This document shows positions 8,605 through 16,973 of a DNA stretch of 64,000 nucleotides, one piece after another. The notes below the pieces were generated by a model, which made no database searches, had not been told where the DNA came from, and saw nothing but the letters and a program-made list of their open reading frames with translations. Position 1 is the stretch's first letter. The number at the start of each line of letters is the position of its first letter. Both the position numbers and the translations under genes were made by a program. Origin of the DNA: Salinicola avicenniae (GTDB taxonomy: Bacteria; Pseudomonadota; Gammaproteobacteria; Pseudomonadales; Halomonadaceae); the NCBI RefSeq assembly GCF_023736115.1, contig NZ_JAKQZC010000005.1:186001-250000 (forward strand), read 5' to 3'.

Positions 8605-11600
8605 CCTGTTCCACCTCGGCCATGGGCGAGCGCGAGCCATGCTGTCGTTGCTCGGCGCGCCGCTTCAACAATGGGTAGACCACCGCGGTGCACAGCAATA
8701 GCGAGCCGATCAGTAGCCACATCAACCACCAGGGGCGCTCGCCGAAAATCCAATACCAGCGCAACCACCAGGGCAGATCGCCGACTTGGTACGGCCGAGC
8801 GACCTGGAAGGACGTCACGCTGCCGTCCGCGTCGATGAGCGCCACATCGCCTCTCACCGCCTCGCTGACCCGCCGTTGCCCCAGCAGGTCAACCATTGCC
8901 GGTAGCGATTGCGCTTCGCTGGCCGTCATGACGACTACGCTGCGGCCTGCCTGCCAGGGGGACTCGAATCCCAGCAAGGCGTTGACATGACGTCGGCTAA
9001 CCAGCGCACGACGCAGGATTTCACGGTCATCGCGCCAGTTCCCCCGCAACCAGTCACCGAAACGCGCCTGCAACGACGGCGGGCGTGTGGTCAGCGCCCC
9101 CGCCGCCACGTCGACCCGTGTCCCAGCCAACGCCGCCGCGAGAAGCGGCGTGTCCGTCGCGCCAATGATCAAGAGGTCGCGATCCTTAAATCGAGCAATG
9201 CCGCTCGCGCCCACGCCAACGCCCAAGCGAAGCGCGGCCATACCCGTGGATTCGCCCACTCGCGCGGCGAGATCAAGCACGGCTTCCAGCTCCGCATCGT
9301 CAGGGTCGACCGGCACCACGAATGCGCTCTCGGCCAGGTCCGGCTGTCGCGTGAAGGGAAAACCGGCACCGACGAAATAGGAGAGATTCGGCAGCGTCGC
9401 GAAATGTCGTGCAGTGCTAAGGTCGAGCGTCGAATCAGGCGCAATACGGCTCAGGCTGTCCTCGCCGAAGGCCGTCGACGCCGCCTCTCCCGTACCGTCA
9501 GCGCCGAGTACGACGTCGGCGCCGCCCGGTGGCGTCGTTCCGTCACCCGCCGCCTGCAGGCACGTCTGTCCGGGCCTGGCGCGCAGGTCGAAGTAGAGGC
9601 TGAGCGTGTTTTCGCCGTAGATCAGATAAGGCGGTATGTTCAGGGTCGCGCTGTCCTGCCTGACATCCCCGCCCAGCCACCCCCAGAAACGCTCCAGCAA
9701 GCCGTGGTGATTGACCCCGAACGATCCGAGATAGGTGTCGTTCAGGGTGACATCGAGGCGGGAGGCCGACTCGTCGAACCAGTCGGCTTTGGGAAAGGTG
9801 TAATTCAGGGTCAGCGGGAAGGTCTGCCCCGGCCAAAGGAAGAGGTCCGGCGAGGCACGAAAGTTGATATCGATCGCCGAGTGCGACAGGCCCGCACTCT
9901 GGAGTACTGCGGGGTCGACCAGCGACGACAGCGTCACCGGTTGCGAGGAAGAGATCCAGGCCGGCGCGCCGAGGCTTGGCCAGTCGGGCAAGGCCACGGA
10001 GTCCGCGGTTCGCTGCTCGCCCGATAGTGTCGTCTGGTTGATGACAAAATCGCGAGCGGCGGCGACCAGCCCGGCGGCATCGTCGCCATGCACCAGCATC
10101 AAGGTACGCGCGGGGTTACGCGGATTGGCGACGAGACGCACCCCACTGCCCATGTGAAGCGACGCCGGCAAGCCGGGTAGCGCGTCGTCGCCCTCGAGAA
10201 ACACGATGGCGTCAGCATCCGGCAGGCGATCTCGAGAGACTTGGAAAGCCAGCGAGCGCGTCGCCGTCTGGCTACCGAGATGCGAGGCGAGCAGTGCCGC
10301 CGCTTGCAACGCACCTGCGTCGGGACGGGTCGGAAACACCATCATTACCGACGAGGAAGCCATCGCAACATCGCTGTAAAACGGCAGCGGGAACCGGGCC
10401 AGGTCCCTCTTCAGCGGCAGCCGCTGCAAGGCAAGCTGCAACAAGGAACTTTGCTCAATGACCAGCGCGCCCCCGGGGTTTGCCGGCGCCAGGCATTGAC
10501 GTTCCCGCTGCTCGGCCAGCGAAAAATCCAGTCGGTTATGTGTCACTAGCAGGTGCGGTTCGACCGGCAATTCCAGCTTGAACAGTTCGCCGGGGGCGTG
10601 TTCCAGCATCAGGCTGCGCAGGGATACACCATTGAGTGAGACGTTCAGACGTAGCCGCTCTCCCCGTGCTGCCGTAGGCATGCGCATGTCCAACATCAGC
10701 GACGCCTCGGTGGCAATGTCGTCCGGACGCAGGGAAAACGCGATTCCCGCCCGGGCGCCAGGCCCGCCAAGGCGAATGTCGCGGCCGACCAGTCTGCCGA
10801 AAGTCGCGCTTTCCCAGACTGTCGATGCCGGCTCGGTGATCTCTGCCGGGTAGTCGAATGCCGGAGAATGGGAGCCCGACTGTTTGGCCGCACTCGATGT
10901 CGGCAGCAACGGCGAGAAAGACAGTCTGCCGTCCGCATGGACCGAGGGCGCAGGCAATGGCCCTGTCGAGGACAGCGGTTGGCTCATGGCCGAGCGAGCA
11001 GAAAGCAGCAGCAACAGCGTCAGCGCGGCCAGCCCCAGCACGCGCCCGGCAATCCAGTGGGCGCCGACGCCAGCACCGGCGCGGAACGGCTTCCCCTCAT
11101 GACGCTGACGCTGCCAGGATGTGAAGAACAGCCCGAACACCGCCTTGAGTACCCACCAGAGCGAGCGCAGCGGGTGGTCCACGAAGCGCGGCCGATCCAG
11201 CCACGCATCCGCCCGCCCCATCACGGCAGCCACCAGCTGGCGACGCTGGGCGATATCCAGTCGCCCGAAGCGCAACCGGATGCTGTTTCCGTGACGCGCT
11301 ATCTCGCGGACCGGCAGACCCGACAGCCGATAGCCTTCCCGAAACTCGATCCACGCCAGTGGCGCCCCGGCGTCAGCGACCGCCGAGCTCGTATCGAACT
11401 CGACCAGCACACCGCCCATGGAGAGATTGCGCGTCACGGCCTGCTCGACCCGCCCATCATCACGATAAACAACCGTCGGCAGACTGACATCGAGTCGCAC
11501 ATGGTGGCGGATCTGGCGCGCTTCCCGCGCGACGGCAATCGCCGCCAGCAGCATTACCAGACTGAAGGATGCCCAGAACAGATTGAGCAGCATGACATTG

Positions 11601-13207
11601 CGCTCGATACCGAACGTCTCGTTCCAGATCAGCCGCACAATGCCCCAGACGATCCCTGCACAGAGCAGACCGGCGACCACAAGATGTGGGCGAACGATGC
11701 GAAAATCGAAAAAACCTTCCGGCAGCAAGCCGCCCTTGTCGGTCACGTTGAATTTTCCCCGCCGGGGACTGAAGAGCGTGACCAGAGTCGTGCGAACCAG
11801 ATGGAAGGAGAGCACCGTTTCGTAGATCTCCGCCCAAAAACTGAAACGGTAGCGCCCCTGTAACAGTGAATTCAGGATCAACGTATGCGCCAGGTGCGGC
11901 ACGGCGTAGACGAAGATCATGGCGGCTGACGCCGCGATGATGTTCTGTCCGATCAGCAGGTAAGCCAGCGGTGCTGTCAGAAACACGATTCGCGGCAGGG
12001 CGAACTGGAAATGCAAGATGGCGTTCAGATAGCAGAGCCGTTGCATCAGTGAAAGCCCACGGCCGAACAGCGGGTTATCCAGGCGCAGGATCTGCGTCAT
12101 GCCTCGCGCCCAACGCATGCGCTGGCCGACATGCAACGACAGCCGTTCCGTGGCCAGTCCTGCCGCCAGCGGCAGATCCAGATAGGCGGTGCGCCAGCCA
12201 CGGCGCTGCAGCTTCAATGCCGTATGCGCGTCCTCGGTTACCGTCTCGACGGCAAAGCCACCGATCTGGGCCAGCGCAGTGCGTCGGATCACGGCACACG
12301 AGCCACAGAAAAACGTCGCGTTCCAGAAGTCATTACCCTTCTGAATCAGCCCGTAGAACAGCTCATCCTCGCTCGGCATACGCTCGCCGACACTCAAATT
12401 GCGCTCGAACGGATCGGGGGAATAGAAATGATGAGGTGTCTGCAGCAGTGCCAGCCCGGGGTCGGCCATGAAACTGCCAAGAGTCATCTGCAGGAAGCCC
12501 CGCGTAGCGACATGATCGCAGTCGAAGATGCAGATCAGTTCGCCCTGCGTGCAGGTTAGGGCATGATTGAGATTTCCCGCCTTCGCATGCGCATTGTCGT
12601 CGCGCACGATATAGCCGATACCGGCGGTGGCGGCGAACCCGGCAAACGACTCACGCCGGCCGTCATCGAGCAGGTAGACGTTCAGCTTGTCGGCCGGGTA
12701 GTCGAGGTTCTGCGCCGCCAGCACCGTGTCCTGGACGATTTCCAGGCTCTCGTTGTAGGTCGGAATGAAGACATCCACGCTCGGCCAACTGGCCATGTCC
12801 GCGGGCAGCGGTACCACTCGGCGCTGCAATGGCCACAAATTCTGTAGATAGCCCAGGATCAGAATGATCCAGGCATAGACCTCAGCCGCGAATAGCCCGT
12901 AGCCCAGCACGGCTTCCAGCGTACTCTGGAAGACCAGCGTTTCCGTGGCCCGCCAATAGAGATAGCGCGTCGAGATGGCCGCCGACAGCAGAATCAGGAA
13001 GATCGCCAGCGGCCGGGAGCGCGCCCGCAACCGCAACAACACCAGCATGGCCACAACCGTGATCAGTCCGAACAAGCCCTGATTCGCGACCGACATCGGC
13101 GTTGTCACGGTCAACATCACGATCGGCAGTGCCAGCAGCACCACCACGACGGCGATCACGGCAGACAGTCGCCCGGCGCACAGAGAAGAAAATCTGGATT
13201 GACTCAT
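8597..13207 (-). CDS. bcsAB: fused cellulose synthase BcsA-BcsB (catalytic, PilZ and periplasmic subunits)
   Basis: This 1536-residue protein polymerises UDP-glucose into beta-1,4-glucan and threads it through the inner membrane. The BcsA half has N-terminal membrane helices and a GT2 core: DDGRR near 180, FDCDH near 225, TEDAHT near 321 and QRMRW (the QxxRW motif) near 360. More membrane helices follow, then a PilZ domain with RHHVR near 567 and NLSMGG near 594, the two motifs that bind cyclic di-GMP. From about residue 735 a signal-like segment opens a full BcsB, ending in a C-terminal membrane helix (WLMWLLIGSLLLCTAVVYPL). Separate bcsA and bcsB genes are commoner; fusions are known from Komagataeibacter. 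It starts 12 bases after bcsQ. Confidence 0.95.
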   Translation of the reverse strand: MSQSRFSSLCAGRLSAVIAVVVVLLALPIVMLTVTTPMSVANQGLFGLITVVAMLVLLRLRARSRPLAIFLILLSAAISTRYLYWRATETLVFQSTLEAVLGYGLFAAEVYAWIILILGYLQNLWPLQRRVVPLPADMASWPSVDVFIPTYNESLEIVQDTVLAAQNLDYPADKLNVYLLDDGRRESFAGFAATAGIGYIVRDDNAHAKAGNLNHALTCTQGELICIFDCDHVATRGFLQMTLGSFMADPGLALLQTPHHFYSPDPFERNLSVGERMPSEDELFYGLIQKGNDFWNATFFCGSCAVIRRTALAQIGGFAVETVTEDAHTALKLQRRGWRTAYLDLPLAAGLATERLSLHVGQRMRWARGMTQILRLDNPLFGRGLSLMQRLCYLNAILHFQFALPRIVFLTAPLAYLLIGQNIIAASAAMIFVYAVPHLAHTLILNSLLQGRYRFSFWAEIYETVLSFHLVRTTLVTLFSPRRGKFNVTDKGGLLPEGFFDFRIVRPHLVVAGLLCAGIVWGIVRLIWNETFGIERNVMLLNLFWASFSLVMLLAAIAVAREARQIRHHVRLDVSLPTVVYRDDGRVEQAVTRNLSMGGVLVEFDTSSAVADAGAPLAWIEFREGYRLSGLPVREIARHGNSIRLRFGRLDIAQRRQLVAAVMGRADAWLDRPRFVDHPLRSLWWVLKAVFGLFFTSWQRQRHEGKPFRAGAGVGAHWIAGRVLGLAALTLLLLLSARSAMSQPLSSTGPLPAPSVHADGRLSFSPLLPTSSAAKQSGSHSPAFDYPAEITEPASTVWESATFGRLVGRDIRLGGPGARAGIAFSLRPDDIATEASLMLDMRMPTAARGERLRLNVSLNGVSLRSLMLEHAPGELFKLELPVEPHLLVTHNRLDFSLAEQRERQCLAPANPGGALVIEQSSLLQLALQRLPLKRDLARFPLPFYSDVAMASSSVMMVFPTRPDAGALQAAALLASHLGSQTATRSLAFQVSRDRLPDADAIVFLEGDDALPGLPASLHMGSGVRLVANPRNPARTLMLVHGDDAAGLVAAARDFVINQTTLSGEQRTADSVALPDWPSLGAPAWISSSQPVTLSSLVDPAVLQSAGLSHSAIDINFRASPDLFLWPGQTFPLTLNYTFPKADWFDESASRLDVTLNDTYLGSFGVNHHGLLERFWGWLGGDVRQDSATLNIPPYLIYGENTLSLYFDLRARPGQTCLQAAGDGTTPPGGADVVLGADGTGEAASTAFGEDSLSRIAPDSTLDLSTARHFATLPNLSYFVGAGFPFTRQPDLAESAFVVPVDPDDAELEAVLDLAARVGESTGMAALRLGVGVGASGIARFKDRDLLIIGATDTPLLAAALAGTRVDVAAGALTTRPPSLQARFGDWLRGNWRDDREILRRALVSRRHVNALLGFESPWQAGRSVVVMTASEAQSLPAMVDLLGQRRVSEAVRGDVALIDADGSVTSFQVARPYQVGDLPWWLRWYWIFGERPWWLMWLLIGSLLLCTAVVYPLLKRRAEQRQHGSRSPMAEVEQDG

Positions 13208-13219
13208 GGGGTATCCGGC

Positions 13220-14038
13220 TCACCCAGCGGACTGGCGGTCGGTTGCCGTTACGCCTCCCGACGCATAAAGCGGGAACCGAGAAGCCACCGCTCTGGCCGC
13301 CTGTTCGATGTCGTGCGCGGCGGCACTGAAAGGCGACTGAAGGATGACCGGCCGCTGGTCCGCCAGCGCCTCGCTCATGGCTTCATCGCGGTGAATCGCG
13401 CCGACCAGCTCGGGCGAAAAGCGCTCCAGCATCATCTCGGCGATTTCCCGCTTGAGCGGCGAGCGGGAGTCAATCTGATTGATCAGATAGCCGAGACGTC
13501 CGTCGGTATGGGCCGCCTTCCAGGGTGCCGGTGGTGGCGCCCCCAAGGCGGCTTCCCACTGCGGCAGAATGGCCAGAGACCCCGCGTCAGCCATCAAAGT
13601 AACCAGCGTCAGGTCCGCCGCCTGTGTCAGTGGCGCACTCGTGGCATCGTGAAGCACCGACGTATCAACCAGGACCAGCGTGTGGGACGTCTCTTCCAGC
13701 GAGCGTAGCCGCGGCAACAGCCAACCAGGCGACGCCAGCGAGGCCTGCCGCTGGGGTAGCGTCAGCGAGCTACCGAATGGCACAACGGACAGCATATCCT
13801 CCAATGGCACCGACAGATGCCGCCAGCTCTGCTCGTTCGAGAGAAAGCCATCGACATAATCGATCAAGCCGTGTTCGCCGCCGCCTGGCAGTGCAAAGTG
13901 GCGGATCAGCGCATTCTGCGGGTCCAGATCCACGAGGAAGACCGAATAACCCAGCCTGCCGAGCGCGACACCAAGATTGACACACAGCGATGTCCGACCG
14001 ACGCCCCCCTTGGGCGATACGAATTGAATCAGGGGCAT
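13220..14038 (-). CDS. bcsQ: cellulose biosynthesis ParA/MinD-like ATPase BcsQ
   Basis: BcsQ is a cytoplasmic MinD-family ATPase needed for cellulose secretion and polar placement of the synthase in enterics. The deviant Walker A (SPKGGVGRTSLCVNLG) starts at residue 7 and is followed by VFLVDLDPQNALIRHF. The ATG at 14038 is chosen because AGAGG sits eight bases upstream and the protein then begins MPLIQFVSPKGG. The longer frame to 14125 adds 29 unrelated residues. This gives 272 residues, a usual length. The start overlaps the upstream gene's stop in a TGATG, so the two are probably translationally coupled. Confidence 0.93.
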   Translation of the reverse strand: MPLIQFVSPKGGVGRTSLCVNLGVALGRLGYSVFLVDLDPQNALIRHFALPGGGEHGLIDYVDGFLSNEQSWRHLSVPLEDMLSVVPFGSSLTLPQRQASLASPGWLLPRLRSLEETSHTLVLVDTSVLHDATSAPLTQAADLTLVTLMADAGSLAILPQWEAALGAPPPAPWKAAHTDGRLGYLINQIDSRSPLKREIAEMMLERFSPELVGAIHRDEAMSEALADQRPVILQSPFSAAAHDIEQAARAVASRFPLYASGGVTATDRQSAG

Positions 14039-14421
14039 CAGGATATCCTCTGGAAGAGCTCGGTCAGCGGCGTATCCGACTGATGCTGGCTCACCTCGCC
14101 ACCAGGCGGTCGCGTATCGACCCACGCGACGCTAACGGGTTCATGAAACAGCGGTCGACTCGCCAACCGCGAGGTCCCCAAAGGCGTCAATGTCGATGCG
14201 GCCTCCCCCAGGCCGGTTTCGGCACCTGGCCACGCTTCCGTTTCGGAAGACCGGCCACGATCACCTGCCGCGTTTTCCGACGCACCTTCACTGGCGCACG
14301 TTGCCGCTCCCCGCAACAGTGCCCAGCGGCTGTCGCCCGGACGTTTAGACGGTATCCGGTAGACCGCCATATCGCTCTCGACTGCCGATAACAGCCGCGA
14401 GACATCATCAGGGGGAGTCAT
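14038..14421 (-). CDS. small cellulose-operon protein with BcsR-like head and BcsP-like tail
   Basis: This 127-residue protein is the first gene of the cellulose operon and overlaps bcsQ by one base (TGATG). The start at 14421 has GAGGG seven bases upstream and gives MTPPDDVSRLLSAVESDMAV. That resembles the short BcsR family, which has a DDI..L.....D...Y pattern and partners BcsQ. The middle is low-complexity (Ala, Gly, Glu, Ser) and looks disordered. The last residues, TPLTELFQRIS, resemble the conserved C-terminal tail of BcsP/BcsO-type accessory proteins. I recognise these only as weak similarities, so no symbol is given. Position and coupling support a role in cellulose synthase regulation with BcsQ. 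Confidence 0.6.
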   Translation of the reverse strand: MTPPDDVSRLLSAVESDMAVYRIPSKRPGDSRWALLRGAATCASEGASENAAGDRGRSSETEAWPGAETGLGEAASTLTPLGTSRLASRPLFHEPVSVAWVDTRPPGGEVSQHQSDTPLTELFQRIS

Positions 14422-14742
14422 CGATTGCCCTCGCTTCCACGTTCCGCGCGGCACAATGTCGGTAAACACTGACGCCCGCGTATCAGTTTGTAAGATACTG
14501 GCTATTATTTAGTAACAAAACGTTTCTTAGAAGAATCAATCCACACTCAGCCATATAGATGAAAAATCTCATACTCATAGCGACCAGGGGAGCGAGAGCA
14601 GCGCCAAGACTGAAGGGAGAGCGCGTTTCTAGGCAAACCAGCGCTGACGGATTGGTACCGACACGCACCGACAGCCATCCAAGCGGAGGGGCAAATGCGA
14701 CGACTGAAACATTTCACTACATCAAAAAAGCCTACAACGGCC
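14422..14742. other. divergent regulatory region between the cellulose operon and flagellins
   Basis: No convincing gene lies here. The AT-rich part at about 14480-14560 is the likely promoter area of the cellulose operon. It includes an interrupted inverted repeat, GTATC (14480-14484) and GATAC (14494-14498), that could be an operator. A 95-codon plus-strand frame at 14559-14846 lacks a good ribosome site and family resemblance and overlaps the sigma-28 promoter, so it is not called. Confidence 0.4.
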
Positions 14743-14769
14743 TAAAGCAAAACCAGGCAGCGCCGATAA
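14743..14769 (+). promoter_or_regulatory. sigma-28 promoter of the first flagellin gene
   Basis: TAAAGCAA (14743-14750), an 11-base spacer and GCCGATAA (14762-14769). The TAAAG core and the whole -10 match the FliA consensus at exact spacing. It lies 108 bases before the flagellin start, giving a leader of about 100 bases. Confidence 0.88.
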
Positions 14770-14877
14770 ATGGGGCAACGGCCACGGGGCCGTTGCAGCA
14801 AGGTCGATACACAACGCCCCAGCGATTGGCAGACCTCGCCAAGTAGAGCCCTCTCAACCGAGAAAGGAATACAGACA

Positions 14878-15720
14878 ATGGCAGTTATCAATACCAACAT
14901 CACATCGCTGATCGGTCAGAACAACCTGAACAAATCTCAGGATATGCTGGCCCAAGCTCAAGAGCGCCTCTCCTCCGGCCTGCGTATCAACAGTGCCAAG
15001 GATGATGCTGCCGGTCAGGCTATCGCCAACAAGATGACTGCCCAGATCAAGGGTATGGATCAAGCAAGCCGTAACGCGAGCGACGGCATCTCGCTTGTCC
15101 AGACGATGGAAGGCGGACTGGATCAAATCAATGATAACCTCCAGCGTATCCGTGAGCTGGCAGTACAGGGTGCCAACGACACCAACACTGCCGAAGACCG
15201 TGCCGCCATCACCACCGAGATCAACGAGCGTATCGCCGAGATCGACCGCGTCGCCGGTAGCAACAACTTCAACGGTACGAACCTCCTGAACGTAAGCGGT
15301 GGTGGTACGCTGAATATTCAAATCGGTTCCAACACGACCAACAACGATGTAATCGAAGTTGGCACAATCGATGCGACCAGCAGTTCGCTTGGAGTGAGTG
15401 GGTCTGCTGCCGCGCTTTCCGGCTCCGGTGCCACTCATGCCAACTTCCAGACGCTGATCGATGACATCGACACCGCTGTCGAAACCCTGGACACCAACCG
15501 CGCAACGCTGGGTGCCACGCTGAACCGCTTCGACTCCGTCATCGATAACCTGGCAACGACGTCGACCAATCTTTCCGAAGCTCGCTCGCGAATCGAAGAC
15601 GCCGACTATGCGAAAGAGGTCTCTAACATGACCCGCGCCAATATCCTGCAGCAGGCTGGCACCTCCATGCTGGCACAGGCCAACCAGACGCCACAGTCGG
15701 TTCTCTCGCTGCTGCAGTAA
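14878..15720 (+). CDS. fliC: flagellin 1
   Basis: Filament subunit of 280 residues. The N-terminal D0/D1 region (AVINTNITSLIGQNNLNKSQ) and C-terminal D1/D0 region (ending SMLAQANQTPQSVLSLLQ) are canonical. Only about 60 variable residues (near 155-215) lie between them, so the large D2/D3 domains of Salmonella FliC are absent. The ATG at 14878 has an AAAGGA ribosome site; the frame open to 14770 runs back across the promoter. It has its own sigma-28 promoter and terminator. It differs from flagellins 2 and 3 throughout the 5' half, but its last 90 or so bases are almost identical to those of flagellin 2. Confidence 0.97.
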   Translation: MAVINTNITSLIGQNNLNKSQDMLAQAQERLSSGLRINSAKDDAAGQAIANKMTAQIKGMDQASRNASDGISLVQTMEGGLDQINDNLQRIRELAVQGANDTNTAEDRAAITTEINERIAEIDRVAGSNNFNGTNLLNVSGGGTLNIQIGSNTTNNDVIEVGTIDATSSSLGVSGSAAALSGSGATHANFQTLIDDIDTAVETLDTNRATLGATLNRFDSVIDNLATTSTNLSEARSRIEDADYAKEVSNMTRANILQQAGTSMLAQANQTPQSVLSLLQ

Positions 15721-15755
15721 CTTCTGGACATCACGCCAAGATGTGGGTTAACGAC

Positions 15756-15777
15756 GGGGCCAATTGGCCCCGTTTTT
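15756..15777 (+). terminator. Rho-independent terminator of flagellin 1
   Basis: A perfect GGGGCCAATTGGCCCC palindrome (15756-15771) followed by GTTTTT. It lies 35 bases after the stop codon, and the same design recurs after each flagellin gene. Confidence 0.88.
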
Positions 15778-15819
15778 ATGTTTGTCCACCTATTTTTTCT
15801 AGAAAATTATCGCTTTCGC

Positions 15820-15846
15820 TACAGAAACATCTGGCGATGCCGTTAA
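15820..15846 (+). promoter_or_regulatory. sigma-28 promoter of flagellin 2
   Basis: TACAGAAA (15820-15827), 11 bases, GCCGTTAA (15839-15846). Each box departs a little from consensus, but the same boxes and spacing recur before flagellin 3 while the bases between them differ, which supports function. Confidence 0.78.
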
Positions 15847-15918
15847 TGAACATACCGGCGACGTAAGCGCCGTGGAGAAGGCCTTCCAGGCCACCTGCAC
15901 AAATAGAGGATAAGTCAC

Positions 15919-16773
15919 ATGTCCGTTATCAACACCAATATCACGTCGCTGATCGGTCAGAACAACCTGAACAAATCTCAGGATATGCTGGCTCAGGCTC
16001 AGGAGCGTCTCTCCTCCGGCCTACGTATCAACAGTGCCAAGGATGATGCTGCCGGTCAGGCCATCGCCAACAAGATGTCTGCACAGATCCGGGGGATGGA
16101 CCAGGCAAGCCGTAATGCCAGCGACGGCATCTCTCTTGTCCAGACCATGGAAGGCGGCCTCGATCAAGTCAACGACAACCTGCAGCGTATCCGGGAGCTG
16201 GCAGTCCAGGGCGCCAACGATACCAATACCGCCGAAGACCGCGCCGCCATCACCACCGAGATCAACGAGCGTCTGGCTGAGATCGAGCGCGTTGCCGGTA
16301 GTAACAATTTCAACGGCACCGAACTACTCAACGCCAGTGGTAGCCTGAGCATCCAGATCGGCTCCAACACCGATGCCGAAGACGTCATCAGTGTAAGTAC
16401 CGTCGACTCAACCGTTGCGGGTCTGGGTCTGGCGAGCGGAAGTGAAATCACCGGTACCACCTTTACCGTAAGCGGTGGCGCGGCGGCTCACAGCAGCTTC
16501 CAGAACCTGATTGATTCCGTTGACACAGCTACCCAGACACTTGATACCAACCGTGCAACACTGGGCGCGACGCTGAACCGTTTCGACTCTGTCATCGACA
16601 ACCTCGCCACCACCTCCACCAATCTGTCTGAAGCCCGTTCCCGTATCGAGGATGCCGACTACGCGAAAGAAGTGTCCAACATGACCCGCGCCAATATCCT
16701 GCAGCAGGCTGGCACCTCCATGCTGGCGCAGGCCAACCAGACGCCACAGTCGGTTCTCTCGCTGCTGCAGTAA
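15919..16773 (+). CDS. fliC: flagellin 2
   Basis: Filament subunit of 284 residues with conserved D0/D1 ends and a short variable centre (near residues 155-220, TVAGLGLASGSEITGTTFTV). The AGAGGA ribosome site precedes the ATG. From the leader to about residue 145 its DNA is almost identical to flagellin 3. Its last 90 or so bases instead match flagellin 1 with a single difference, making it a mosaic (see findings). Promoter and terminator are its own. Each flagellin should need FliS for export, and glycosylation by the neighbouring transferase is possible but unproven. Confidence 0.97.
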   Translation: MSVINTNITSLIGQNNLNKSQDMLAQAQERLSSGLRINSAKDDAAGQAIANKMSAQIRGMDQASRNASDGISLVQTMEGGLDQVNDNLQRIRELAVQGANDTNTAEDRAAITTEINERLAEIERVAGSNNFNGTELLNASGSLSIQIGSNTDAEDVISVSTVDSTVAGLGLASGSEITGTTFTVSGGAAAHSSFQNLIDSVDTATQTLDTNRATLGATLNRFDSVIDNLATTSTNLSEARSRIEDADYAKEVSNMTRANILQQAGTSMLAQANQTPQSVLSLLQ

Positions 16774-16805
16774 TTCTGCAAAACTGTAAAGATGCATTCA
16801 TCGAC

Positions 16806-16828
16806 GGGGCCAGCTGGCCCCGTTTTTT
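16806..16828 (+). terminator. Rho-independent terminator of flagellin 2
   Basis: GGGGCCAGCTGGCCCC palindrome (16806-16821) followed by GTTTTTT, 32 bases after the stop codon. Only the central two bases of the palindrome differ from the flagellin 1 terminator. Confidence 0.88.
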
Positions 16829-16874
16829 CGTTCTTACCATGCTTGCACTGAAGCAGAACAATTGCATTTCGGCC

Positions 16875-16901
16875 TACAGAAACGCATAGCACAGCCGTTA
16901 A
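16875..16901 (+). promoter_or_regulatory. sigma-28 promoter of flagellin 3
   Basis: TACAGAAA (16875-16882), 11 bases, GCCGTTAA (16894-16901), the same boxes and spacing as for flagellin 2. The spacer differs between the two copies, while the leader downstream is nearly identical. Confidence 0.78.
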
Positions 16902-16973
16902 TTTACATACCGGCGACGCAAGCGCCGTGGAGAAGGCCTTCCAGGCCACCTGCACAAACAGAGGATAAGTCAC

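Noticed and set aside
8604-8640. Longer bcsC start at 8640
   Set aside because: It would overlap bcsAB by 44 bases and lacks a ribosome site; the ATG at 8604 is better.
10868-11863. 331-codon plus-strand frame opposite bcsAB
   Set aside because: Shadow of the strongly coding minus strand: Arg/Gln/His-rich composition and no motif. The same applies to other long opposite frames, for example at 7132-8238, 8909-10027, 41516-43207 and 36176-37666.
14559-14846. 95-codon plus-strand frame before flagellin 1
   Set aside because: It has no good ribosome site, no family resemblance, and it runs across the sigma-28 promoter at 14743-14769.
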